Assembly (NCBI GenBank): GCA_019828595.1
Contig: JAHQRK010000015.1
Coordinates: forward strand, 1,488,001-1,552,000
Reading direction: 5' to 3'
DNA: 64,000 nucleotides
Origin: Aphanomyces cochlioides
Lineage: Eukaryota > Oomycota > Saprolegniomycetes > Saprolegniales > Verrucalvaceae
Below are positions 55,239 to 63,890 of this stretch, piece after piece; position 1 is the first letter of the stretch, and each line of letters opens with the position of its first letter. A program made the position numbers and the translations under genes. The notes under the pieces are model-generated. The model made no database searches, was not told where the DNA came from, and saw nothing but the letters and a program-made list of their open reading frames with translations.

Positions 55239-55310
55239 GACAAGCAGATAGTTTTGTGTGAGCAACGCAAAATCTCATTCATTTAGTCCAATCAAAACGT
55301 TTTCTTATCG

Positions 55311-55328
55311 TGCCGACACGTGTCGGCA
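55311..55328. promoter_or_regulatory. 18-bp perfect palindrome upstream of Crypton copy B
   Basis: TGCCGACACGTGTCGGCA is its own reverse complement, with CACGTG at the centre. It lies 73 bp upstream of the recombinase ATG. It may be a recombinase or bHLH/bZIP binding site; no second copy was noticed. Confidence 0.45.
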
Positions 55329-55688
55329 AAATTGTGGATCGACTGAACTAAACTAAATCCACTTGCTTGTTGTATACCTTCATTTCGCCTTCCAGTGAAT
55401 TTCGTCGACTGTGATCGGGTAAATTTCCTCAACATCCGGGTTTTGTCGGATAAAAGTTCGAGAATGGTATCTTAAATTGGAGTGCATTTTTCAGTCTGAG
55501 GATACCTCCGCGGATATTCCGTGGTTCGTTGGGTAAGCTTGCGAAATGCATGATGACTTGTGATTGTAGCCGTAAGGTGAGGGGTGAAGGATTAGCATGG
55601 GGCCCCGGGCGAATGCCTGGAGGCAGTGTGCCTTTTTTATTTCACATATTATTTTATTATATATACTATGTATTGTAAGGGTGACACG

Positions 55689-56927
55689 TTATATTTTAAA
55701 CATATCAAACTCTCTAATCAGCTCGTACATTTCCTCGTCAAGAATCTTCGTGTGTCTCCAACAATTCGCAATGGAAACATTTTTGACTGATTCCCATGCC
55801 GTCTTTGCCCATTTCATAGCTTGTAAGACATCAACCTCAAAAATTTTACCAACCTTACCTCGCACATTTTCTTTCTCCGCTTCATTTGACAACAAATCAT
55901 CCAGTTGATGAACGACGTACTTGGACTTCAAGTCGTCGATTTTTGCTTTGAACATTCGAATGACTCCAGCATCCTGAGGCTGAAGGTAAGCAGTTGTTCC
56001 AGGATGTAACTTGTGCAACGTAACATGGGAGAGTTCTTCAGTGTACTTGTGTGTTGAGACGTTATCAACCAAAAGCAAAATTCTTCGATCGCGGCGCTTC
56101 ATTTCAGCATTGAATTCTTCCAACCACGCACGAAATATTGACGTATTCATCCATCCTTTCTTCGACTGAGCGTACTTGATATCCAAATCAGCACATGACC
56201 TTCCACCGAAACATCGAGGCCTGTGGCTGTGTCCGATGAAGAGCAATGGCGGTCGAGCGTCACCCGTTGCATTGGTTGTGATAGCCACAGTGATCCGTTT
56301 CTTCACAACCTTACGGCCAGCTTGTCTCTGTTTTGAGATCGACTTTTTGGCTTGAGCGCAGTAAAAGTATGCGGTTTCGTCCATGTTATAGATGTCCTCC
56401 TTGGAGTAGCTTACTGTTACCTCCTGCAACAAGCGTTTTCCTTCCTCGATGGTTGCAGGATCTACCGACCCAGCCTCGCCATAAATGCGGCGCGACTTTA
56501 AACCGTGTCGCTGTTGAAACTTCTCGATCCAGCCATTTGAAAAGGCCAGTGGTGTCAAATGTTGACCATGGTCTTCGTCTGCGAGCTGCTTGGCCTTCTC
56601 ACGTAGGACAGATTGCGTGACAATTGGCAAATTGAGATTCTCGCAAGCATTGATCCACTCGATCAACTTGGACTCGAGCTCCGGGCATTTTGCGTGATGC
56701 ATTGATTTTCTTGAGTCGTCGAAGTGCCCATCATGATGTACTGCTCGGCCATGAAGGATGTCCGTTAGTGCTGACTTCGATGGCGCAGAGTCCAAGTTGA
56801 ACGTTTGCATCGCCCAGTCTTGGAGTTGAACGCGACTGATGTGTGGGTTGGCGGTCTTATGTTCGATGATTTCCTTCTTTTGCTTCAACGTGAGCCGCAC
56901 GCGTTCCATTTTCGCGTCACACGTCAT
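55689..56927 (-). CDS. Intact pogo/Tigger DDE transposase
   Basis: 412 residues without a stop or frameshift, ATG 56927. The N-terminal part is a helix-turn-helix/CENP-B-type DNA-binding region (ISRVQLQDWAMQTFNL and the second box FSNGWIEKFQQRHGLKSRR). The DDE core has Asp residues in NMDETAYFYC, ILLLVDNVSTHKY and YLQPQDAGVIRMFKAKI. The length is typical. Together with perfect TIRs and TA duplications at 53016-57037, this is the only clearly intact pogo-type source in the window. Confidence 0.92.
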   Translation of the reverse strand: MTCDAKMERVRLTLKQKKEIIEHKTANPHISRVQLQDWAMQTFNLDSAPSKSALTDILHGRAVHHDGHFDDSRKSMHHAKCPELESKLIEWINACENLNLPIVTQSVLREKAKQLADEDHGQHLTPLAFSNGWIEKFQQRHGLKSRRIYGEAGSVDPATIEEGKRLLQEVTVSYSKEDIYNMDETAYFYCAQAKKSISKQRQAGRKVVKKRITVAITTNATGDARPPLLFIGHSHRPRCFGGRSCADLDIKYAQSKKGWMNTSIFRAWLEEFNAEMKRRDRRILLLVDNVSTHKYTEELSHVTLHKLHPGTTAYLQPQDAGVIRMFKAKIDDLKSKYVVHQLDDLLSNEAEKENVRGKVGKIFEVDVLQAMKWAKTAWESVKNVSIANCWRHTKILDEEMYELIREFDMFKI

Positions 56928-57039
56928 TCAAACATTCAAAGCCGACTCTATTAATTAATAAATCTTTGCTGGAAATATTTTATAAATTATAACAGGATAT
57001 AAGATTATAGTGGGGTCAGTATTTCGAGGTATGACTGTA

Positions 57040-57593
57040 ACATGTACTTCGAAGTATTGTTACATACACTCTAAATTGTGACGAGGGTGAAAAATGTATC
57101 AAATTTTCCAAATCTATTTGAAATATATAGCCAATCAGAATCGAGTATTTGCCTTCTTCACATAAACACACGCAAAACACACATTCAAAACTTTACTTTA
57201 TTGAATGTACTTTCATATTACACTTGAACTCACTATACCTGAATAGTATTTGAGAATATTTCAATTTTTTGTCAAAAATTCAAATTTCAGTGAAAAAGAC
57301 AATAAACAGTATAAATAAATATAATTTTTTTGGTCCTATAGAAATGTTTGCTTGACCATCGTATAAAGCTGCAAGTGATTATCTATTTTTCGTCGCCAGT
57401 ATCTAGCACTTTGTATACTTTCGTTGGAAATTTTACCTATATTTTGGCCAGAATTCAAATGATTATCCATCAGACATCAAATAATTTGTATGAGTTTGAA
57501 ATTTAACGACTGGCTATCGTTTTCGTAGCCAGTTCGTCCGCTCAGCCTGTGCTGACGTCATTGGCAGAATTCGTTTTCTCTCGGACCAACGCC
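57040..57593. other. Interval with third dispersed-repeat copy
   Basis: AT-rich. It contains an inverted, diverged copy of the repeat seen at 37640 and 39200 (about 57115-57310: CCAATCAGAATCGAGTATTT, then CACGCAAAACACAC). A 23-bp hairpin CTGGCTA...TAGCCAG lies at about 57511-57533, just before Crypton copy A. Confidence 0.5.
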
Positions 57594-59532
57594 ATGAGCG
57601 CTGAGATCACAGCAAAGGACGTACGAGACGCGTGCATATCGCCCAAGACTCAACAGGCTTATGCAAGTGCTATCCGTGCGATGTCGAAGTGGATTGTCGA
57701 CACGAAGGGAGATGAATTGAGTGAATATTTTGACGCAAATCGTCAACTCAATTTAACTGTGTTCACACCACGAGATTTCGAGGAGTTCCTGCTTGAAAAG
57801 AGAAAGCACGTGACGGTGAGTTCATTAAATGGCTATCGCAGCGCGATCAAAGATCTCCACAGGTGAAATCAAATGCGTCTGCCTGCTGCTTATGAAAAGG
57901 ACTTGGCAACATTCTTTTCGGGTCTGAAGCGCAAGCAAGCTTCAAAATACCAAAAGGGATGTCCCAAAGAATCAGGCAAAGATCCACTTCCTTACTCTCT
58001 ATATCAAGAGCTGTGTCGAGTTGCCATGCAGCGTCAGGATGGCGGATTTACTCATTTTTTCTTGACGATACAATGGAATCTGATGTGCCGATCTGAATCT
58101 GTACAAACATTGTGCATAGAGCACCTTAGCACTCATGATGATAGTATTGGATGCGTGATGTACAAGTCGAAAACAAAAATCGAAAAGTCGAAAACAAATC
58201 AAGAAGGCAGTGGTCCAATTGATCCACGCCACATGTACGCTAACCCTTTGAACCCCTCGACTTGCTGGATCACATCTTTGGCTATGTACTTGGCATGACG
58301 TCCAATGCAAGGTTCTAGCTTCTTATTTCCCGGCTCAAAACAAAAGGCAAGATTTGGACAAATACTCAGGCAAATGGTGAACGAAATGAAGCATATTAAT
58401 CATTATGGGACACACTCAGTGCGGAAAGGGGTCGCTACGTTTGCTTGCAGTGGCACAACAGGTGGGCCGTCGATTGCCAGTGTTTGCTTGCGTGTGGGGT
58501 GGTCTTAGGGTGGCGTTCAAGATCGATATATTCGCTATGAGTCAGCTGGCGATCAGTACTTGGGACGAGTCGTTGCCGGCTTACCTTTAAATAGCAGCGA
58601 CTTTTCGATACTGCCACCCCATTTCAATGACAACCATGATCCAATTTTAGCCGACGTCGTTGCCGAAATGTACCCTTCCTTGAAATCAATGAGCAATCTC
58701 CATGATATACTGCGTCTTTGTATTGCTTCCCTCGTTCAACACTATGACTTCTTGCAAGAAACATTGCCCAAGTCGCACTCTCTCCTCTCATCATACATTT
58801 TCCGAAACCCTCATGTGGCTGATCGTCTACGTTCAATGTTGGTTCAACGTGGTGCTTCATCGTGGATGCAACCCACAGGCATTCCACCGCACATTGAATT
58901 ATACAAAAAATTGGATAGTTTACAGCGTTCTTTGGATGGTCTTACACCTGCCATTATCCAAGAACCTACTCGAGAAAAAAGGCGTCGGCGCAGGAAACAT
59001 CACCCAGCAGCTGCTTGAAAATACAATCCAAGACTTGTTGGTGCGCATTGGTCTGAACCGAGAAGTGACAGTGCCAGAGGAGGTGTCAACATCGCAAACA
59101 GTGTCTAGCGTGGTTCACTATTACGATGGAAAATTTCACTTGCTACCATGATCATTCGAATTTCCTCGAGTTGGCCCTTTTGCAGCTTGGATGCTCTGGT
59201 GGTTGGGCGACAAAGGGAAGGGATATCCTCCTCTCAATCGTATACGAGCCCACGACTTGCCCCAACAGAAAATGCGGAAAACCTTCTCGGACTGGTCTAT
59301 GATGATGGACCATCTAACCAACGCAATTAGCATAGCTGACGGAAAGTTGGCAGTGGACATGACCGAAAGATATGCAGTGTCAATGTTCCAACTGGGAATA
59401 AAGCACTTACCATTGGCACCCTCAAAGCGCAAGCGCCGTCTAGCGGAGCTCTCCTTGTCAACGATCCTGCGTCTTGTTCGGGAAGCCATGCAGGATAGCA
59501 ATCCACACCCATCGAAGCGCCAGCGTAAATAA
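57594..59532 (+). pseudogene. Crypton-like tyrosine recombinase, copy A (several nonsense codons)
   Basis: From ATG 57594 (MSAEITAKD) the product aligns with copy B. The frame is kept from 57594 to about 58970, but contains TGA at 57864, TGA at 58296 and TAG at 58507 (approximately). An A6 run near 58975 shifts the frame by one, and a TGA at 59149 follows. Catalytic Arg in NLMCRSESV, Lys in YKSKTKIE, HSVR in GTHSVRKGVATF, Tyr in RYIRYES. The C-terminal part (LWWLGDKGKGYPPLNR and a basic tail PSKRKRR) is the GCR1-like region. No intron is needed where copy B has one. Confidence 0.82.
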
Positions 59533-60144
59533 TGAATTTTGTCATTGGACAATAAATTGTATACATTCGACGAATCAAAGTCACTTTCACTTCCAACGGA
59601 TGGGTTTCCTACGATTTTGCCAGATAAGTGAACAGTTGGGATTACTCCAACACGACAGACATCTATACAACCTTATGGACGAAGCTCAGTTGGGTTCTCT
59701 AAACTGTGAAGGTCAATGCCTCATTTGACTGTCATGCCACTATGTTTCCCATATTCGTTCAGAGTAGCTTACTAAGATAGACGCTAAGGAAAATGAAATG
59801 CACAGCTGATGAAGCCAATCTCATCGATTAATGTTCTACTTTTCCGAAGTATACTCTATGGGGCACTCCATTTGAAAACTCTTTTGGTAGAAGAAAACTG
59901 CCTTAGACTTTACTTCATTTCCTTCATTTCAAAGCACTTAAGGTAGAGGCAAAAACTGCCTTAGGTTTAAATACATAATATGTATTAATAAGCTTCGATA
60001 ATCAATTTAGTAAGTCTACTTAAAGCTAAATGACTTCTGGGATGATTATGTAGTATATTGGAGTTAGTAAGTATTAGAGACGGGTGGATCGTTGAAGCAT
60101 TTCTGGAAAATTACACCCCGTCAACTCTCCTTGCCCCCCCCCCC
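59533..60144. other. Spacer, probably partly Helitron
   Basis: About 600 bp without a gene. The right part must include the body of the Helitron whose 3' end lies at 60145-60175, but its 5' end was not identified. A C12 tract is at 60134-60145. Confidence 0.35.
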
Positions 60145-60175
60145 CACCCGAGCGAAGCCGGGTCAAAGGCACTAG
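60145..60175 (+). mobile_element. Helitron 3' terminus 1
   Basis: A hairpin CCCG-AGCGAAGC-CGGGT followed by AAAGGCACTAG, ending in CTAG next to T. This is the hairpin-plus-CTRR arrangement of Helitron 3' ends. The 5' end is not located. Confidence 0.65.
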
Positions 60176-60916
60176 TCAATATAATTAAAGGTGAAAGTCT
60201 GTTTGTGTGTCTGTGCACTGTTTGGTGTCCGTCCAGTAGCGCCAAATACATTGGACAAAACAAACTATTTTTTTCGATCTTCAAATTTTCAATGGACAAA
60301 ATGTTTCAGCCAACCAGTAGCATTACAGTAGATCAATTTTGGGATGGTCGTCATCCGTCGTCAGATTACAATTGTTATAACAGGAGGGGTGATGTTGTCA
60401 CGACGAAATACTTTACAGGTCAGGTTTAATCAATACTAATTTCGATTGGTCGTCGTGTAAACCATCCCAAGTCAAAGAGGAGTGAGTGTATACTCTCCTG
60501 GGGAATTCCATAGGGGAAGGTTTGGCAAATGATGGGAGGAATTTTGAAGGAACATCACATGAAAAGAGTATGTTAGGCTTTGCTCGAAATGTCTATAGAC
60601 TTGCCGGGAAAAGCTTGGAGAGATTGCTGTTGCTTTGTCCATATTCAGCGTGGATAGAAATCCATTTGTATTCTCTCAACATCCTGGGAAATATAGAAAG
60701 CTCTCGCAATACTATCTGTGATATCTCAGAAAGCGTATTCTGCGCCGTCTCAAAACCTCGGCGAAGGCTAGGTACGGATTAAGAAGAGGCAACAGAGACT
60801 CCCCAGCGGGACTCAGCTATGATTACAAACCGTAAGCTAGAAGAATAAATTCTAGCATTTCTTTCGCCTACCAACAAACACTTCAAACCCCGGGCGAAGC
60901 CGGGTAGCTCAGCTAG
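60176..60916 (+). mobile_element. Non-autonomous Helitron, head-to-tail with the previous one
   Basis: A 741-bp segment starting TCAATATAATTAAAGG, directly after the CTAG of the previous element. It ends with a hairpin (CCCGGGCGAAGCCGGG, 60888-60904), then TAGCTCAGCTAG, with T next. The start fits the 5' TC rule and the internal GTGAAAGTCTGTTTGTGTG word fits Helitron starts. It encodes no Rep/helicase. No target duplication is expected. Confidence 0.68.
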
Positions 60917-61046
60917 TGTTATTTGAAATATTAAATGGAAAATGTCCGCACATCAAACAATATCAAAAATACCAATTATTCTGGTCCACTAAAAGTTTCG
61001 ACCAATCACCAAATTGATAGAACGCCTTTACTTGTCATTTTCCAAA

Positions 61047-62009
61047 ATGCCGAAAGAGAAGAACACGCTCAATTTCCTGGCGACCTATCGCCAAGAAGTC
61101 ATTGCTGACTGGCATGCTGCTCGTCTACTCAACAGCAAACTCAGTACAGATGAGTTTGCCAAAAGTCTAGACATGAAAGGAAGAACGCTGCGCAATTGGA
61201 TCAAGGCATCAAGCGAACCATATCAGCCAAAGAAGCTTGAGATAAAGAAACACGTCAGCAAGCACTGTAGTCCCGTGACTGAAGCATGGCCTGAGAGACA
61301 ACTTCAATCGGCTGATGTTCCCATTATCGCCATTCAAAACTATATTGAGAAGCACGACCCAGCAGTTTTTGTCAATGTCACGTACAAGATCAAGCGAAAC
61401 ATTTGGGACCGATTGAAGACAAAAGTGAAAAATGCAATGCAGGGCTATCACAAACTTGAGTACAACACGCGTGCGATATACACAAGAAGAGTGTCGAGTG
61501 CTCCATGCCGTTGCAAATCTATATGTGGCGAAAAATGCTCGAACCGTTTGGAGAAGATTGAGTGTCTCGATTCCACTTGCGCCGTGAAACCCCAATTCTG
61601 CCGCAATCGACCCATTCAACGCGAAATCATTGGACCCATTGAAAAAAGATCTTGGAACGGCGAGTATTGGATATATGCAACCAAACGAATCGAAAAGGGA
61701 ACGTTTTTGATCGAATATGTCGGCGAAATCATTACCAAGCAAGAATTGGATGCTAGAGCTCAAGCGCACCGTGACTTGTACGTCGTGACTGTCAACAAGA
61801 ATACTTGGATTGATGCATATTCGGTCGGAAATGACTCGCGATTTGTCAATCACTCTTGTACGCCAAATGTTCAGCTTGAAGAATGGTCCGTCTCGGGCTT
61901 GATTCGAATTGGAATCTTTGCAATCGAAGTGATTCGACGCGGGGAGCAAGTGACCTTCGACTACGGTGTCACGTATGGTTTCAAGAAATGCTTGTGTGAA
62001 TCATGTTAA
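61047..62009 (+). CDS. SET-domain lysine methyltransferase with N-terminal helix-turn-helix
   Basis: 320 residues from ATG 61047. Residues about 10-55 form a transposase-like HTH (STDEFAKSLDMKGRTLRNWI). The AWS/pre-SET zinc cluster is at about 154-186 (CRCKSICGEKC ... CLDSTC ... FCRNR). The SET domain (about 195-305) has GTFLIEYVGEIIT, the cofactor/knot motif RFVNHSCTPN and VTFDYGV. A post-SET end CLCESC is shorter than the usual C-x-C-x4-C. It should methylate histone lysines. All core SET motifs are present. The HTH is not a normal part of SET proteins and suggests fusion with transposon sequence, as in SETMAR. It sits 229 bp before a Harbinger transposase on the same strand. Confidence 0.88.
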   Translation: MPKEKNTLNFLATYRQEVIADWHAARLLNSKLSTDEFAKSLDMKGRTLRNWIKASSEPYQPKKLEIKKHVSKHCSPVTEAWPERQLQSADVPIIAIQNYIEKHDPAVFVNVTYKIKRNIWDRLKTKVKNAMQGYHKLEYNTRAIYTRRVSSAPCRCKSICGEKCSNRLEKIECLDSTCAVKPQFCRNRPIQREIIGPIEKRSWNGEYWIYATKRIEKGTFLIEYVGEIITKQELDARAQAHRDLYVVTVNKNTWIDAYSVGNDSRFVNHSCTPNVQLEEWSVSGLIRIGIFAIEVIRRGEQVTFDYGVTYGFKKCLCESC

Positions 62010-62237
62010 GCTCTCCGGAATAGCTGCATTACAGAGGGATAAAAGAATTCAATACAATTGCATTTGATTTCAGTATACTCATCAAATGTGCCAAATCAAA
62101 CAAGTGAACAATAGAGACTTTGCGCAAATCGTGATTATACTATAGATTATACTATAGAACATAGTCAGTTCTATACTATAATTCCCAAAAATTTTGGATT
62201 GCGCAAAATAAAAAACACTATAATTGTGACTATAACG
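62010..62237. other. Short AT-rich gap with ACTATAG repeats
   Basis: 228 bp between the SET gene and Harbinger transposase. Repeated ACTATAG/CTATAGT words occur at 62137-62185. This might be a terminal or subterminal repeat or a promoter; no TIR partner was found on the right of the transposase. Confidence 0.35.
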
Positions 62238-63380
62238 ATGTATTCATATTCGGGAGGTCAAGTCAGTTCTCTTTGTCCAATGAATCCGAAACTGCTGGCC
62301 ATCCTCGTTGCTGAGGACGACGATCTCACGATGTTGCTTCTCAAGCGCTCCCTCCGTGAGAGGTTGCTGATACCACAAGTGCGATTCCAGCTCTCTACGA
62401 TATGCAACCAGACTTGCATTGCATTGTTCCGATTCTCAAAGTCAGATATTCAACGCCTTCTTGTTGGTATGCGTCTTCCTGACATCATTATCACGAACAA
62501 CAGGCTCAAGGCTCATGCCGAAGAAGCTCTATTAATCCTTCTTAGGCGTTTATGCTATCCTAATAGATGGATCGAGATTGCAATGACGTTTGGACGTGAA
62601 CCAACCGAGCTGTGTAGAATATGCATGCATATTCTGGACATACTGTTCGAAAAGTACAAGAAAAAGCTTGACTTCGACGCTGCCATGCTGACTGAATACG
62701 GTGCAGTTTCACGAGATGCAATTTCATCAAAATCAGGAGTACAAACGTCATGTGCGGCATTTATTGATGGCACAGTAAGGCCTATTGCCCGACGAACCTT
62801 TTTTCAAAAACAAGCGTACAATGGACACAAGCGGGTACATTCTATTAAGTTTCAAAGCGTTACTCTGACTAATGGGCTTATTCTATCCATGTATGGGCCA
62901 ATTGAAGGAAGACGTCACGATGTGATTTTGCTCAAACGGAGCAATATTGGCCACAAGTGGCTGCGCTACGCTCCCCCTGGATCATTCATCTTTGGCGACC
63001 CAGCCTATCTGCTGCGTTCATGGCTTATCTCACCATTCAAAGGCCCGACTCTTACCTCTGCTCAATCAAGTTTCAACAAAAAGATGAGCTCTGTGCGTGT
63101 CTCGGTCGAGTGGTGCTTTGGATCAATTTTGCGCTTTTGGGCTTTTCTCGACTACAAAAAAAACCTCCGTGTGTTTCTGACTCCAGTTGCAAAGATGTAC
63201 CTCATGGGTGTCCTCTTCACAATACCTGCGCCAATGGTGGAAATCAGACAAGCCGCTTCTTCAATCTTCCACCACCTTCACTTGAGCACTATCTTGGAGC
63301 AAATTAATAATATACGAAAATCGTTTTTGAAATATTATATGCACCAAAAGGGCAACGGGTCACATCTTTATGACGCATAA
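62238..63380 (+). CDS. PIF/Harbinger DDE transposase
   Basis: An uninterrupted frame of 380 residues from the ATG at 62238 (an internal Met at 62280 is an alternative). It belongs to the PIF/Harbinger (DDE_4-type) family. The catalytic Asp lies in FIDGTVRPIARR, the second Asp in FGDPAYLL and the Glu in VSVEWCFGSILR. The surrounding blocks are typical (YNGHKRVHSIKFQSV, GPIEGRRHDVILL, WLISPFKGP). The N-terminal HTH region precedes. Harbinger elements normally need a second Myb-like protein; none is adjacent, unless the neighbouring SET-HTH gene plays that part. TIRs were not identified. Confidence 0.9.
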   Translation: MYSYSGGQVSSLCPMNPKLLAILVAEDDDLTMLLLKRSLRERLLIPQVRFQLSTICNQTCIALFRFSKSDIQRLLVGMRLPDIIITNNRLKAHAEEALLILLRRLCYPNRWIEIAMTFGREPTELCRICMHILDILFEKYKKKLDFDAAMLTEYGAVSRDAISSKSGVQTSCAAFIDGTVRPIARRTFFQKQAYNGHKRVHSIKFQSVTLTNGLILSMYGPIEGRRHDVILLKRSNIGHKWLRYAPPGSFIFGDPAYLLRSWLISPFKGPTLTSAQSSFNKKMSSVRVSVEWCFGSILRFWAFLDYKKNLRVFLTPVAKMYLMGVLFTIPAPMVEIRQAASSIFHHLHLSTILEQINNIRKSFLKYYMHQKGNGSHLYDA

Positions 63381-63476
63381 ATGTTGACTCCTCAACGTTG
63401 CCGAACTGGGTTTTTTTCGACCTTCGCCACACACATCTGAATAAATTGGCCCCAGCGACGCCTTCGTTTTCAAAAA

Positions 63477-63890
63477 CTATGAGACCAATGTTGAAAATTT
63501 GAGGCGGCGAATATTATCGCCACGAGTGGCCAGAGCATAAGTCATGAGATTGTCAGCGCGATGTTTGTACCCGACCTCCGTCATTTCAGAAAAGAACTTA
63601 TCTGCCACTTCTCGAAGCGACGTTTGGTCCACTGAATCAACCATTGTACCGATTCCGCGGTCTTTGAATGTAGAGTTCTCTTCGTCTACCATGGCCATCT
63701 GCTTCAACTTCAATAATTCCTTCACAGCTGCGGGGCGAATGGGGACTCTGTCAGTCTGATCTAGCTCGTACTGGACTTTCCACAAGTCCATGAGAGCATT
63801 CACATACGCTGCGAGTGTTGGATAACCAATGGACTGGGCATCAGGGGCGTTAGTTTGACGCAATGTGGTTTCGGCTGTAGCGTTCTGCAT
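63477..63890 (-). pseudogene. Crypton/Ndc10-like recombinase fragment
   Basis: An open frame of 137 codons with YPTLAAYVNALMDLWKVQYE, then MTYALATRGDNIRRLKFSTLV. The last block is the RGDNxRRL-type motif around the first catalytic Arg of Crypton or Ndc10-like recombinases. The frame stops at 63477 before the rest of the catalytic domain, and the element continues or ends outside the readable part. It differs in sequence from the three other recombinases in the window. Confidence 0.5.

Larger units (their letters stand above)
53016..57037. mobile_element. Pogo/Tigger-type DNA transposon 5, 4.0 kb, with a Crypton inside
   Basis: TIRs of at least 26 bp (53016-53041 and 57012-57037) start CAGTCATACCTCGAAATACT, and TA flanks both (53014-53015 and 57038-57039). 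The right half carries an intact pogo transposase (55689-56927). The left half, next to the left TIR, carries a decayed tyrosine recombinase (53266-55238), so the element is twice the usual size. The simplest reading is a Crypton that inserted between the transposase gene and the left TIR. The TIR start resembles those of animal Tigger elements (established knowledge of that family). Confidence 0.88.

Noticed and set aside
57864..59151. Reassigned TGA codon (recoding) in Crypton copy A
   Set aside because: TGA serves as the real stop in host genes here, and a TAG and a frameshift also break the same copy, so decay is the simpler explanation.
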